A stretch of 45,153 nt of DNA from an uncultured Eubacteriales bacterium (GCA_900547315.1 URGI01000004.1:1-45153); one strand, 5' to 3'. Counted from the stretch's first letter, positions 30,250 through 38,379 are shown. The notes: generated from the letters alone by a model not told the origin. Made by a program: numbers and translations.

Positions 30250-32166
30250 TCACTTCACAACGTCAAAGGTCAGAGTCACCTTGAACAGATCGCCGTCGAC
30301 GGTCAGCTCCATCGTGCCCTTCTGCAGCTGCGCGAGACTCTGCGCAATGTTCAGCCCAAGGCCGCTGCCCTCGGTATTGCGCGAGCTGTCGCCGCGCACG
30401 AAGCGCTCCATCAGCTCGTCGCTGGAGATGTTCAGCTGACGGCTGGAGATGTTCCGGAACGTGACGACCGCCTTGCCGTCCCGCTCGCACACCTCAAGGT
30501 ACACCCGCGTCCCGCGCTGCGAATACTTGCAGATATTGTTCAGCAGATTATCAAAAATGCGCCACATATGCCGCCCGTCGGCCATGATTATCACCGGCTT
30601 CTCCGGCTTCGTCAGCACCGGCTCCAGCCCCGCTGCGCTCAGCTTCTCGCCGTATTCGCCCAGCGTCTGATCCAGCAGCACGCCGACGTCGCAGGGTTCG
30701 GCATTGACGGTCAGATTGCCCGTCGACGCCTTTGACGCCTCGAGCAGATCGTCGATCAGCTTCTTCAGCCGCGCCGACTGCCGCTGCAGAACGTCGATAT
30801 ATTCGCGCATCTTCTCGTTTTCGGGCTTCTCCTTGCCGAGAAGATCGACGTAATTTATTATCGAGGTGAGCGGAGTTTTGATATCGTGCGAGACGTTCGT
30901 GATAAGCTCGGTGCGGAAATGCTCGCTGCGCATCCGCGCCTCGACCGCCAGCGACACGCCGTCGCGGATGGTGTTGAGATTTTCACCTTGCTCGCGGAAT
31001 GGGCCGTAGAGCTTCGCGGTGTCGACAACACAGCTCTCGTCGCCCGCGGCGAGCTTCTGCCCCGCGGTCAGCAGCTTTTTCGCGCATATCGCCGTGTATA
31101 TCAGCGCCGCGGCCAGCAGCGCGTTTGTGATGAGCCACACTACGCCGCTGTTCATGGAGATAAGCTCCAAAAGCAGAATCACTGCCACTGCGACGCAGGT
31201 CTTCGGCACGAGGGGCATCCCGCGGACAAGCTCTGCGATCGCGTGGCAGACGCTGCGGATTAGCCGCCACACCCACGCCAGAACCTTGTATATGATGCAG
31301 CCCTTGATGACGCCGCCGAGCTTCACGCGCACGGCGAAGCTCATGATGTACAGCAGTATCAGCAGCGCCGCCACCAGTATGACAAGGCAGGCGAGCATGA
31401 TGAGGAGGATGCTGTCGTAAGACATCTCGGCCAGTATCGCCCACAGGCAGGAGATCGCGACGATCATCAGCAGCGTGAACAGGTCAAAAGGGATCTTGTC
31501 AACGAAGCTCGGCACGATGCCCTCGCTGCCCGCCCGATGCCCCGCGGCGCAGAGCAGGAAGATGAACAGCACCAGGCACAGGATGAAGGACACCGCCGCG
31601 ATAACGATGAGCTGGTAGCGGCAGTTGTAGATCAGCTCCGCCCAGTACAGGCTGACGAAGGTGTCGGAGTTGTCGCCGTCGGCGGGCTCGCGGAGAATGT
31701 AGCCCTCGATGACGACGTTGTCGGCGGCTGTGACGGAGTCGCCTCTGCTGCCGGAGTGGCTGTCGTCTTCGGTGATGACGAAGTCTTTGCTGCTCAGGTT
31801 CAGATCTGGGATGCTGTACGGCTTCTCGGCGTACCACTGGTAGTCCGCGCCGTCAAGCCCGTCGAACAGGATTTTGCCGGTGTCCTTGTCGCGCAGGACG
31901 AAGCGGAACGCGCTGTCAAGGCCGCTGCGGTACTGCGCGTAGTCCGGATTGTAACCGTTGTACAGACGCTCGAAGGTCTGGTACAGCTGGGAATAGCCCA
32001 TGCTGGACAGCACACGTTCACGCAGCGTGTTGGCACTGCCTGCGTAGCCGCCCGCGTCGGCCATCACGCCCACGCCTATGAGCGAGCCGACGAACACGAT
32101 GCCCATAACAGCGAGCAGGAACACCGCCACGGCCTTTGCAGCGAAGCTGCTTTTAAGTTTGCTCAT
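30250..32166 (-). CDS. membrane sensor histidine kinase
   Basis: The 638-residue protein has helix 1 (10-33), an extracellular sensor of about 145 residues (to 183) with YRSGLDSAFRFVLRDKDTGKILFDG (in part), then six further hydrophobic segments between 184 and 360. The HisKA domain has NVSHDIKTPLTSIINY with phospho-acceptor His427. The ATPase has NLLNNICKYS (N box) and GSGLGLNIAQS (G box). The multi-helix middle is unusual for a kinase and may sense membrane state. It overlaps the response regulator by ATGA. Signal unknown; neighbours do not reveal a target. Confidence 0.9.
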   Translation of the reverse strand: MSKLKSSFAAKAVAVFLLAVMGIVFVGSLIGVGVMADAGGYAGSANTLRERVLSSMGYSQLYQTFERLYNGYNPDYAQYRSGLDSAFRFVLRDKDTGKILFDGLDGADYQWYAEKPYSIPDLNLSSKDFVITEDDSHSGSRGDSVTAADNVVIEGYILREPADGDNSDTFVSLYWAELIYNCRYQLIVIAAVSFILCLVLFIFLLCAAGHRAGSEGIVPSFVDKIPFDLFTLLMIVAISCLWAILAEMSYDSILLIMLACLVILVAALLILLYIMSFAVRVKLGGVIKGCIIYKVLAWVWRLIRSVCHAIAELVRGMPLVPKTCVAVAVILLLELISMNSGVVWLITNALLAAALIYTAICAKKLLTAGQKLAAGDESCVVDTAKLYGPFREQGENLNTIRDGVSLAVEARMRSEHFRTELITNVSHDIKTPLTSIINYVDLLGKEKPENEKMREYIDVLQRQSARLKKLIDDLLEASKASTGNLTVNAEPCDVGVLLDQTLGEYGEKLSAAGLEPVLTKPEKPVIIMADGRHMWRIFDNLLNNICKYSQRGTRVYLEVCERDGKAVVTFRNISSRQLNISSDELMERFVRGDSSRNTEGSGLGLNIAQSLAQLQKGTMELTVDGDLFKVTLTFDVVK

Positions 32167-32858
32167 GTCTTACCCCTCTCAATCTTGTAGCCCTGCCCCC
32201 AGACCGCCTTGAGATAGCGCGGCTCGGCGGGGTTTATCTCTATTTTTTCGCGGATGTGCCGGATGTGGACAGCCACGGTGCTCTCCGCGCCGTAGGGCTC
32301 GTCGTTCCAGACCCGCTGGTACAGCACCTTCGGCGGGAATACCTCGCCGGGGTGCTCCATGAGTAGCTTGAGAATGTCATACTCGGTGGGCGTAAGGCTG
32401 ACCTTTTCGCCGTCCACCGTGACTTCCTTGCTGCGGTCGTCGAGGCATATGCCGTCGAGCCGCAGGCAGCTGTCCTTCATCGTGCCGCCGCCGAGCTGCA
32501 TATAGCGCCTGAGCTGTGAGCGGACGCGGGCGAGCATCTCCACGGGGTTGAAGGGCTTTGTGATGTAGTCGTCGGCGCCGACGTTGAGGCCGAGCACCTT
32601 GTCGGTGTCCTCGCTCTTGGCGGTCAGCAGGATGACGGGGAGGTTGCTCTCCTCGCGGAGCTTCACCATTGCGCTGATGCCGTCCATCTCGGGCATCATG
32701 ATGTCCATCAGGACGAGATGTATCTCCTGAGCGCGGATGATCGCGAGCGCCTCGCGGCCGTTGTAGGCGGCAAAGGTGCGGTAGCCCTCGGCCTCGAGGT
32801 AGATCTTCAGCGCGGAGACTATGTCCTTTTCGTCGTCGCAGATAAGTATGTTGTACAC
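32163..32858 (-). CDS. OmpR/PhoB-family response regulator
   Basis: The 231-residue protein has a receiver domain (YNILICDDEKDIV; Asp52 in LVLMDIMMPEMDG; Thr in LLTAK; Lys in YITKPFNP) and a C-terminal winged helix (VSLTPTEYDILKLLMEHPGEVFPPKVL in part; STVAVHIRHIREKIE; KAVWGQGYKI). Start is GTG 32858, 6 nt after GAGGTG; the upstream part of the frame lacks an RBS. It is first in the operon; the kinase follows by ATGA overlap. Confidence 0.94.
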   Translation of the reverse strand: MYNILICDDEKDIVSALKIYLEAEGYRTFAAYNGREALAIIRAQEIHLVLMDIMMPEMDGISAMVKLREESNLPVILLTAKSEDTDKVLGLNVGADDYITKPFNPVEMLARVRSQLRRYMQLGGGTMKDSCLRLDGICLDDRSKEVTVDGEKVSLTPTEYDILKLLMEHPGEVFPPKVLYQRVWNDEPYGAESTVAVHIRHIREKIEINPAEPRYLKAVWGQGYKIERGKT

Positions 32859-32877
32859 TCTCTTCACCTCGCGTACT

Positions 32878-32906
32878 ATATTAACGTATCGCGGGTTAAA
32901 AACCAA
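32878..32906 (-). promoter_or_regulatory. promoter of the two-component operon
   Basis: Minus-strand TTGGTT (32906-32901), 17 nt, TAATAT (32883-32878). The short leader holds the GAGGTG site. Confidence 0.65.
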
Positions 32907-32944
32907 GTGGATAAATTATTAAGAAATGATTAATGAGGGGGGCA

Positions 32945-33032
32945 GACTCGGTGGATTGCCATCAGGAAAAAGAATGCAGACACTGAACCGACCTCTTAGG
33001 GGACGGCCACTGTGCCGTCCCGTGTACATTAT
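32945..33032. repeat. dispersed repeats R2 and R3
   Basis: R2 starts at 32945 (GACTCGGTG, then ATTGCCAT) and recurs at 38380 on the same strand with about 3 changes in 28 bases, then weaker similarity. R3 (33002-33032, a GACGGCC-CTGTGCCGTC palindrome, then CCGTGTACATTAT) recurs at 42000-42030 with one change in 31 bases. No ORF. The whole gap 32907-33046 between the response regulator and the lepA terminator is made of this material. Confidence 0.8.
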
Positions 33033-33046
33033 CCCCCCACACGCAA

Positions 33047-33084
33047 AACCACCCTGACGGGTCTTTCGACCGGTCAGGGTGGTT
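33047..33084 (-). terminator. terminator of lepA
   Basis: Stem AACCACCCTGAC/GTCAGGGTGGTT with an inner GGTC TTTC GACC; on the minus strand it ends in TTTTGCG. It lies 9 nt after the lepA stop. Confidence 0.88.
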
Positions 33085-33093
33085 CTTTCTTTA

Positions 33094-34899
33094 TCATTCA
33101 TCGAGCTTGAGGACTGCGAGGAAGGCTTCGGTCGGTATCTGTACGGTACCGAGCTGGCGCATCTTCTTTTTGCCCTCCTTCTGCTTCTCCAGCAGCTTCT
33201 TTTTACGCGTGATATCGCCGCCGTAGCACTTGGCAAGCACGTCCTTGCGCATGGCCTTGACCGTCTCGCGCGCGATTATCTTGCCGCCGATGGCCGCCTG
33301 AATCGGCACCTCGAACAGCTGCCGCGGGATATTCTCCTTCAGCTTCTCGCACAATCTGCGGGCGCGGGGATACGCCTTCTCGCGGTGCGCGATGAAGCTC
33401 AGCGCGTCGACCTGATCGCCGTTTAAAAGCATATCGACCTTGACCAGATCGCTCGTGCGGTACTCGCTCAGCTCATAGTCGAGCGAGGCATAGCCCTTCG
33501 TGCGCGCCTTGAGCGTATCGAAAAAGTCATAGATTATCTCGTTGAGCGGCATTTCATAATGCAGCTCGACAAGCCGTGTGTCGAGATACTGCATATTCTT
33601 ATAGTCGCCGCGGCGCTCCTGACAGAGCGGCATGATATTGCCGACAAACTCGTTCGGCGTAATTATCGAGACCTTGACGTACGGCTCGTACGCCTCGGCA
33701 ATGCTCGCAACCTCAGGATAATTATGCGGGTTATCGACCATGACAACGCTGCCGTCGGTCTTGACTACCTTATAAATAACGCTCGGAAGCGTGGTGACAA
33801 GCTCCAGATTGAACTCGCGCTCCAGCCGCTCCTGAATTATCTCCATATGCAGCATTCCGAGGAAGCCGCAGCGGAAGCCGAAGCCGAGCGCGACGGAGCT
33901 TTCCGGCTCGTACGAGAGCGAAGCGTCGTTGAGCTTCAGCTTATCCAGCGCGTCGCGCAGGTCGGGGTACTTCGAGCCGTCCTCGGTGTAGATGCCGCAG
34001 TAGACCATCGGGCGCGCCGGACGGTAGCCGGGCAGCTCGTTCGCGGTGGGATTCTCGGCGCTGGTGACAGTGTCGCCCACCTGCGTGTCTGCAACGTTTT
34101 TGATGCTGGCAGTGAAATAGCCGACATCTCCCGCGGACAGTTCATCGCACGGATCGAGTCCTATCGGGCGCAGGTGCCCGAGCTCCACGACCTTGTACTT
34201 TGCGCCGGTGGACATGAGCAGTATCTCATCCTCGCGGTGCAGCACGCCGTCCATCACGCGCATGAAAACGATGACGCCGCGGTAGTTGTCGTACTGGCTG
34301 TCGAATATCAGCGCCTTGAACGGTGCGTTCGGGTCGCCCGACGGCGCAGGGACGTTCCTGACGATATCGTCCAGCACCGCGTCGATGTTCAGGCCGATCT
34401 TCGCGCTTATCTCCGGCGCATCCTGCGCGGGGATGCCGATTATCTCCTCGATCTCGTCCTTGACGCGCTGCGGGTCGGCGGCGGGAAGGTCGATCTTGTT
34501 GATAACGGGCAGTATCTCAAGGTCGTTATCCAGCGCGAGATAGGTGTTCGACAGTGTCTGCGCCTCGACGCCCTGCGACGCGTCCACGACCAGCACCGCG
34601 CCCTCGCAGGCCGCGAGCGAACGGCTGACCTCATAGTTGAAGTCGACGTGCCCCGGCGTGTCGATGAGGTTGAGGGTATAGTCCTGCCCGTCTGCGGCGT
34701 GATAGTTCAGCCCGACGGCGCGCGCCTTTATCGTGATGCCGCGCTCGCGCTCAAGATCCATGTTATCGAGTATCTGATCCTCCATCACGCGCTGCTCCAC
34801 CGCGCCGCACTTCTCGATAAGGCGGTCGGACAGCGTGGATTTGCCGTGATCGATATGGGCGATTATGGAAAAATTGCGTATCAGCTTCTGATCAGTCAT
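33094..34899 (-). CDS. lepA: elongation factor 4 (LepA)
   Basis: LepA is a ribosome-bound GTPase that acts in translation under stress and in ribosome assembly. The 601-residue protein has G1 AHIDHGKSTL (14-23), G2 ERERGITIKA, G3 DTPGHVDFNYE, G4 NKIDLPAAD, EF-G-like domains, and the LepA-specific C terminus (ECYGGDITRKKKLLEKQKEGKK here as KCYGGDITRKKKLL). Length is standard. ATG 34899 has AGGAG 9 nt upstream and is 3 nt after the XRE regulator stop, so the two are cotranscribed. Confidence 0.97.
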   Translation of the reverse strand: MTDQKLIRNFSIIAHIDHGKSTLSDRLIEKCGAVEQRVMEDQILDNMDLERERGITIKARAVGLNYHAADGQDYTLNLIDTPGHVDFNYEVSRSLAACEGAVLVVDASQGVEAQTLSNTYLALDNDLEILPVINKIDLPAADPQRVKDEIEEIIGIPAQDAPEISAKIGLNIDAVLDDIVRNVPAPSGDPNAPFKALIFDSQYDNYRGVIVFMRVMDGVLHREDEILLMSTGAKYKVVELGHLRPIGLDPCDELSAGDVGYFTASIKNVADTQVGDTVTSAENPTANELPGYRPARPMVYCGIYTEDGSKYPDLRDALDKLKLNDASLSYEPESSVALGFGFRCGFLGMLHMEIIQERLEREFNLELVTTLPSVIYKVVKTDGSVVMVDNPHNYPEVASIAEAYEPYVKVSIITPNEFVGNIMPLCQERRGDYKNMQYLDTRLVELHYEMPLNEIIYDFFDTLKARTKGYASLDYELSEYRTSDLVKVDMLLNGDQVDALSFIAHREKAYPRARRLCEKLKENIPRQLFEVPIQAAIGGKIIARETVKAMRKDVLAKCYGGDITRKKKLLEKQKEGKKKMRQLGTVQIPTEAFLAVLKLDE

Positions 34900-34902
34900 C
34901 GG

Positions 34903-35226
34903 TCAGTCTCCTGTATTAAGCTCCGGTCCGGTCAGCGCGCGCTCCGCCTCGCTGACGATCCCGCGCAGCCGGTCAATGAATATGCGCGCCGCCTCGGCGG
35001 GCTGCCCGTCTCCGGCAGGCTGGCTGCTGCGGCAGAGCAGGTAGTCGGCGGTCACGCCGTAGTAGTCGCACACGCGGCAGACGAAGGCAAGCCCCGGCTC
35101 GCGCGTGCCGTTTTCATAGTGGCTCAGCAGCGCCTGACTTATGCCGAGGTCGGCCGCGGCCTTGCGCTGGCTGATATTTTTCTCTCGGCGCAGCGCCGAG
35201 AGCGTCTTGGGAAAGGTTCTGTCCAT
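34903..35226 (-). CDS. XRE-family helix-turn-helix regulator
   Basis: The 107-residue protein has an N-terminal XRE domain: TLSALRREKNISQRKAAADL and GISQALLSHYENGTREPGLAF (helices 2-3), then VCDYYGVTADYLL, as in SinR/Xre-like regulators. The C terminus (about 68-107) is a helical tail (IFIDRLRGIVSEAERAL) that may dimerise. It sits under a strong promoter overlapped by a 13-nt palindrome, suggesting autoregulation, and is 3 nt upstream of lepA. Targets unknown. A start with AGAGAAG upstream fits. Confidence 0.9.
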   Translation of the reverse strand: MDRTFPKTLSALRREKNISQRKAAADLGISQALLSHYENGTREPGLAFVCRVCDYYGVTADYLLCRSSQPAGDGQPAEAARIFIDRLRGIVSEAERALTGPELNTGD

Positions 35227-35258
35227 CGCTTCTCTCTTCTCTCTTTGTGATTACGATT

Positions 35259-35292
35259 TGTATATTATACAGACCTGTAAAGGATTTGTAAA
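35259..35292 (-). promoter_or_regulatory. promoter and likely operator of the XRE-lepA operon
   Basis: Minus-strand TTTACA (35292-35287), 17 nt, TATAAT (35269-35264). A perfect 13-nt palindrome TGTATATTATACA (35259-35271) covers the -10. A second TTTACA copy (35281-35276) repeats the -35 hexamer 11 nt away. Both features suit repressor binding by the adjacent XRE protein; this link is inference. Confidence 0.7.
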
Positions 35293-35385
35293 TAGAAAAT
35301 TTACCGGAAATTTCACGCCGCCGGAAGCGGGGCGGAGCTTTTTCGCAATATTTCATCCAAATCGGTTTATTATACCGCAAAGTTC

Positions 35386-35414
35386 TTGAAAAAAGCGCAG
35401 AGACGTGGTAAATT
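35386..35414 (+). promoter_or_regulatory. promoter of pta
   Basis: TTGAAA (35386-35391), 17 nt, TAAATT (35409-35414), with GGAGGT at 35443-35448 and ATG at 35458. Confidence 0.7.
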
Positions 35415-35457
35415 AGTGTCTGTAATACCCATACTCTTATTTGGAGGTAAATTTGAC

Positions 35458-36456
35458 ATGTTTGAAAATCTTATCGAGATTCTGAAGAAAAATCCCCGCA
35501 AGATAGTTTACACCGAGGGCACCGACGCGCGCATCCTCGAATCCGCCGACCGCCTGAAAAAGGGCGGCTTCCTCACCCCCGTGCTTGTCGGCAATGTTGA
35601 CGACGTGAAGGCCGCGGCGGCGAAGGGCGGCTTCGACATCGAGGGGCTTGAGATCCTCGACCCCGCCACTTATGACCGCATGGACGAGATGGTCGCCACC
35701 ATGGTCGAGCTGCGCAAGGGCAAGATGACTGCCGACGAGTGCCGCGCAAGCCTGATGAAGGGCAACTACTTCGGCACCATGCTCGTCAAGATGGGCGTTG
35801 CCGACGCTCTGCTCGGCGGCGCGACCTACTCCACCGCGGACACCGTGCGTCCCGCGCTCCAGCTCGTCAAGACCAAGAAGGGCGCGAACCTCGTCAGCTC
35901 CTGCTTTATCATGGTGCGCGGCGAAGAGATGCTCGCCATGGGCGACTGCGCGATAAACATCTCCTATGAGGACAAGCTGGACAAGGACGGCAACGTCAGG
36001 CTCAGCGCGGCGCAGCAGCTCGCCGAGGTCGCAGTCGAGACCGCAAAGACCGCGAAGGTCTTCGGCATCGACCCAAAGGTCGCAATGCTGTCCTACTCCA
36101 CCAAGGGCTCCGGCAAGGGCGCGAACGTCGATCTCGTCCGCAACGCCACCGCCATCGCCAAGGAAATGGCTCCCGACATCGCGATCGACGGCGAGATGCA
36201 GTTCGACGCGGCCGTTTCTCCGGTCGTCGGCCAGCTCAAGTTCCCCGGCAGCAAGGTCGCAGGCTATGCCAACACCTTCATTTTCCCAGAGATTCAGTCC
36301 GGCAACATCGGCTATAAGATCGCCCAGCGGCTCGGCGGCTTCGATGCCTACGGCCCCATTCTTCAGGGTCTGAACGCTCCGATCAACGACCTCAGCCGCG
36401 GCTGCAACGCCGAAGAGGTCTACCAGATGTCCATCATCACCGCCGCCCTGGCATAA
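35458..36456 (+). CDS. pta: phosphate acetyltransferase
   Basis: Pta interconverts acetyl-CoA and acetyl phosphate, the first step of ATP-yielding acetate formation. The 332-residue protein has the short Pta form: RKIVYTEGTDARILESAD, LVKMGVADALLGGATYSTADTVRPALQ (in part), MGDCAINI, AMLSYSTKGSGKG, DGEMQFDAAV, VAGYANTFIFPEIQSGNIGYKIAQRLGG (in part) and GPILQGLNAPINDLSRGC. Start ATG 35458 has GGAGGT 9 nt upstream. ackA, the usual partner, is not next to it. A different phosphotransacylase (Ptb) is less likely given the length and the VRPAL/PVNDLSRG motifs. Confidence 0.96.
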   Translation: MFENLIEILKKNPRKIVYTEGTDARILESADRLKKGGFLTPVLVGNVDDVKAAAAKGGFDIEGLEILDPATYDRMDEMVATMVELRKGKMTADECRASLMKGNYFGTMLVKMGVADALLGGATYSTADTVRPALQLVKTKKGANLVSSCFIMVRGEEMLAMGDCAINISYEDKLDKDGNVRLSAAQQLAEVAVETAKTAKVFGIDPKVAMLSYSTKGSGKGANVDLVRNATAIAKEMAPDIAIDGEMQFDAAVSPVVGQLKFPGSKVAGYANTFIFPEIQSGNIGYKIAQRLGGFDAYGPILQGLNAPINDLSRGCNAEEVYQMSIITAALA

Positions 36457-36482
36457 AATAGCGGCGAAGCATATCGAAAGTC

Positions 36483-36519
36483 CGAATACGGGAGCTGTTT
36501 TGGCGGTCTCCCGTATTCG
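36483..36519 (+). terminator. hairpin after pta
   Basis: A 12-bp perfect stem CGAATACGGGAG/CTCCCGTATTCG with a 13-nt loop lies 26 nt after the pta stop. It lacks a U-tract (CATACC follows), so it may be a weak or trimmed terminator. The fold-back element begins 9 nt later. Confidence 0.55.
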
Positions 36520-36528
36520 CATACCACC

Positions 36529-36804
36529 AGTATCGGTTGACAAGGGCAAACACGGTTTTGACGGGCAGAAATGCGTCCATACTTCTTCAAAGCCCTTGAC
36601 AATACAGCAAGTATTCTCTGCGGCCTTTTCATCGTCTGGCCACATTTCTGCTCCGTCAAAACTGCTGCGCACCTGACAGGGATGGATTTTCGAGTGATTT
36701 TTGCTTTTTGAGACGCAGACGGGCTGCCGCCCTTCAAGACGAAAAGAGCAAAAAGCGCCGAAAAGACGCACTGTCAGGCGTGTCTGCCCTTGTTAACCGA
36801 TACT
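36529..36804. mobile_element. 276-bp fold-back (MITE-like) element with 26-bp terminal inverted repeats
   Basis: The ends, 36529-36554 and 36779-36804, are inverted repeats matching 24 of 26 (AGTATCGGTT, then AACAAGGGCA-type). Inside are two independent arms. Arm A pairs TTTTGACGGGCAGAAATG (36556-36573) with 36643-36661 (one bulge) and has an inner ATACTT/AAGTAT (36579-36584, 36609-36614). Arm B pairs CCTGACAG/CTGTCAGG (36672-36679, 36771-36778), TTTTCG/CGAAAA (36687-36692, 36759-36764), TTTTTGCT/AGCAAAAA (36698-36705, 36747-36754) and a GGGC/GCCC tip. Nearly the whole element thus folds as a three-way junction. It has no ORF of its own (the frame entering tadA here is incidental). No clear target duplication flanks it. 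Confidence 0.7.
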
Positions 36805-36828
36805 AGCAAAATTCACGGGAGAACGCCT

Positions 36829-37275
36829 ATGGACAGGGAAAAATACATGTCGCTCGCGCTGGAGCTTGCGCGCGAGGCCGCCGATAACGGCGAGGTGCCG
36901 GTCGGCTGCGTCATCGCCGACGGCGAGGGGCGCGTCATCGGCCGCGGCCGCAACCGCCGCGAGGAGGGGCACGACGCCACCGCCCACGCCGAGCTTGAGG
37001 CCATCCGCGAAGCCTGCGCCGAAATCGGCGACTGGCGGCTCGAGGGCTGCGCCATCTTCGTCACGCTCGAGCCCTGCCCGATGTGCGCCGGAGCAATAAT
37101 AAATTCCCGCATACCGACGGTCGTGTTCGGCGCGCGGGATGAGCTTACAGGCTCCTGCGGCAGCGTGATAAACCTGTTCGAGGAACGCTACGGACACCGT
37201 CCGGCGGTGTTCGGCAGCGTCCGCGCGGAGGAATCGGCGCGGCTGCTGAAGGATTTTTTCAGGGAAAAGAGGTAG
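36829..37275 (+). CDS. tadA: tRNA-specific adenosine deaminase
   Basis: TadA converts A34 to inosine in tRNA-Arg(ACG). The 148-residue zinc enzyme has GEVPVGCVIAD, the motif AHAELEAIREAC (His53, Glu55) and TLEPCPMCAGAIINSRI (Cys83, Cys86), then GARDELTGSCGSVINL. Start ATG 36829 has GGGAGA upstream; a reading from 36790 would begin inside the fold-back element. It lies 5 nt before galM, so both are probably cotranscribed. Promoter may lie inside the element. Confidence 0.93.
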   Translation: MDREKYMSLALELAREAADNGEVPVGCVIADGEGRVIGRGRNRREEGHDATAHAELEAIREACAEIGDWRLEGCAIFVTLEPCPMCAGAIINSRIPTVVFGARDELTGSCGSVINLFEERYGHRPAVFGSVRAEESARLLKDFFREKR

Positions 37276-37280
37276 AGAAA

Positions 37281-38294
37281 ATGTCCGTTGATAAATTCCC
37301 GTTCGGCGCGCTGGCCGACGGCACGGAGGTCACGGCATTCCGCATCAGCCGCGGGGCGATGAGCGCCGTGCTGCTCGACTACGGGGCGACGCTCCAGTCG
37401 CTCGTCGTGCCGGGGCGGACGGGCGCGGTGGACGTCGTACTCGGCTACGAGAGCGCCGGCGAATACGAGCGCCGCGAGGGCAACACCGGCGGGACGGTCG
37501 GCAGATACGCCAACCGTATCGGCGGCGGTGAGTTTGAGCTGAACGGCAGGCGCTATATTCTCGTCCAAAACTCCGGGCCGAACCATCTGCATGGCGGTCT
37601 GCGAGGCTTCGACCGGCGCATGTGGAGCGCCGAAGCTGGAGCCGATCATGTGCGCTTCAGCCGTCTGTCGCCGGACGGCGAGGAGGGCTATCCGGGCAAT
37701 CTGCACGTCGCCGTGACCTACACGCTGACCGAGCACGGCCTGCGCATAGCGTATGACGCTGTCTCGGACGCGGATACGGTCATCAGCCTCACGAACCACA
37801 GCTATTTCAATCTCGCGGGCGGCGGCACGGCGCTGGCGCATGAGCTGCGCATCAATGCCGAAAGCTTCACCGAGAACGACGAGAATTGCCTGCCGACCGG
37901 CAGACTCATCCCCGTCGCGGGGACGCCGTTTGACTTCCGCGCGGCGAAGCCCGTCGGGCGCGATATCGGCACGGACGACGGGCAGCTTGCCATCGGGCAC
38001 GGCTATGACCACAATTTCGCGTTGTCTGGACGCGACGCGGCGGAGCTGTACAGTCCTGAGAGCGGAGTCGCGATGAATATCACGACGGATATGCCGGGTG
38101 TGCAGCTGTATACGGCGAATTTCCTCGAGTGCATTCCGGGCAAGCGCGGCGCGCTTATGGAGCCGCACGGGGCGGTTTGCCTTGAGACGCAGGAGTTTCC
38201 GGACGCGGTGCACCACGCGGATTTCCCGTCGCCCGTCCTCCGCGCCGGTGCGGCGTATCACCGTGAAACGGAGCTCACGTTCGACGTACGGTGA
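37281..38294 (+). CDS. galM: aldose 1-epimerase (mutarotase)
   Basis: GalM interconverts alpha and beta anomers of galactose or glucose. The 337-residue protein has YGATLQSLVVP, VVLGYESAGEYERR, GNTGGTVGRYANRIGGGEF (in part), GPNHLHGGLRGFDRR, VISLTNHSYFNLAG (His before Tyr), the DHNF motif in GYDHNFAL, and LETQEFPDAVHHADFPS with the catalytic Glu. All active residues are present and length is normal. Start ATG 37281 follows GAGGTAG. It is 5 nt from tadA. No galactose operon is nearby. Confidence 0.95.
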   Translation: MSVDKFPFGALADGTEVTAFRISRGAMSAVLLDYGATLQSLVVPGRTGAVDVVLGYESAGEYERREGNTGGTVGRYANRIGGGEFELNGRRYILVQNSGPNHLHGGLRGFDRRMWSAEAGADHVRFSRLSPDGEEGYPGNLHVAVTYTLTEHGLRIAYDAVSDADTVISLTNHSYFNLAGGGTALAHELRINAESFTENDENCLPTGRLIPVAGTPFDFRAAKPVGRDIGTDDGQLAIGHGYDHNFALSGRDAAELYSPESGVAMNITTDMPGVQLYTANFLECIPGKRGALMEPHGAVCLETQEFPDAVHHADFPSPVLRAGAAYHRETELTFDVR

Positions 38295-38326
38295 ATCAAC
38301 CTTTCGGAGCGCTGTCTGCGCCGCAC

Positions 38327-38374
38327 CCCCTCCGCGCCCCTTATAGGGGAGCTGTCGCGTAGCGACTGAGGGGG
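38327..38374. repeat. small cloverleaf palindrome
   Basis: CCCCCTC (38327-38333) pairs with GAGGGGG (38368-38374), enclosing two hairpins: CCC/GGG around TTATA (38338-38348) and GTCGC GTA GCGAC (38354-38366). It is intergenic, and resembles short palindromic repeats I recall between genes in gut Clostridia (not verified). Confidence 0.65.
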
Positions 38375-38379
38375 CGCCG

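Noticed and set aside
33559..35250. 563-codon plus-strand frame opposite lepA
   Set aside because: It covers two genes with clear identities on the other strand and has no start signals; frequent in GC-rich coding DNA.
36483..36519. riboswitch downstream of pta
   Set aside because: A simple 12-bp stem with no conserved aptamer; a hairpin/terminator is the simpler reading.
35437..36771. 444-codon minus-strand frame opposite pta
   Set aside because: It crosses pta and the fold-back element; no family features, RBS or promoter.
36529..36804. Insertion sequence with transposase
   Set aside because: The element is only 276 bp and no frame encodes a transposase; it is recorded as a fold-back/MITE-like repeat instead.
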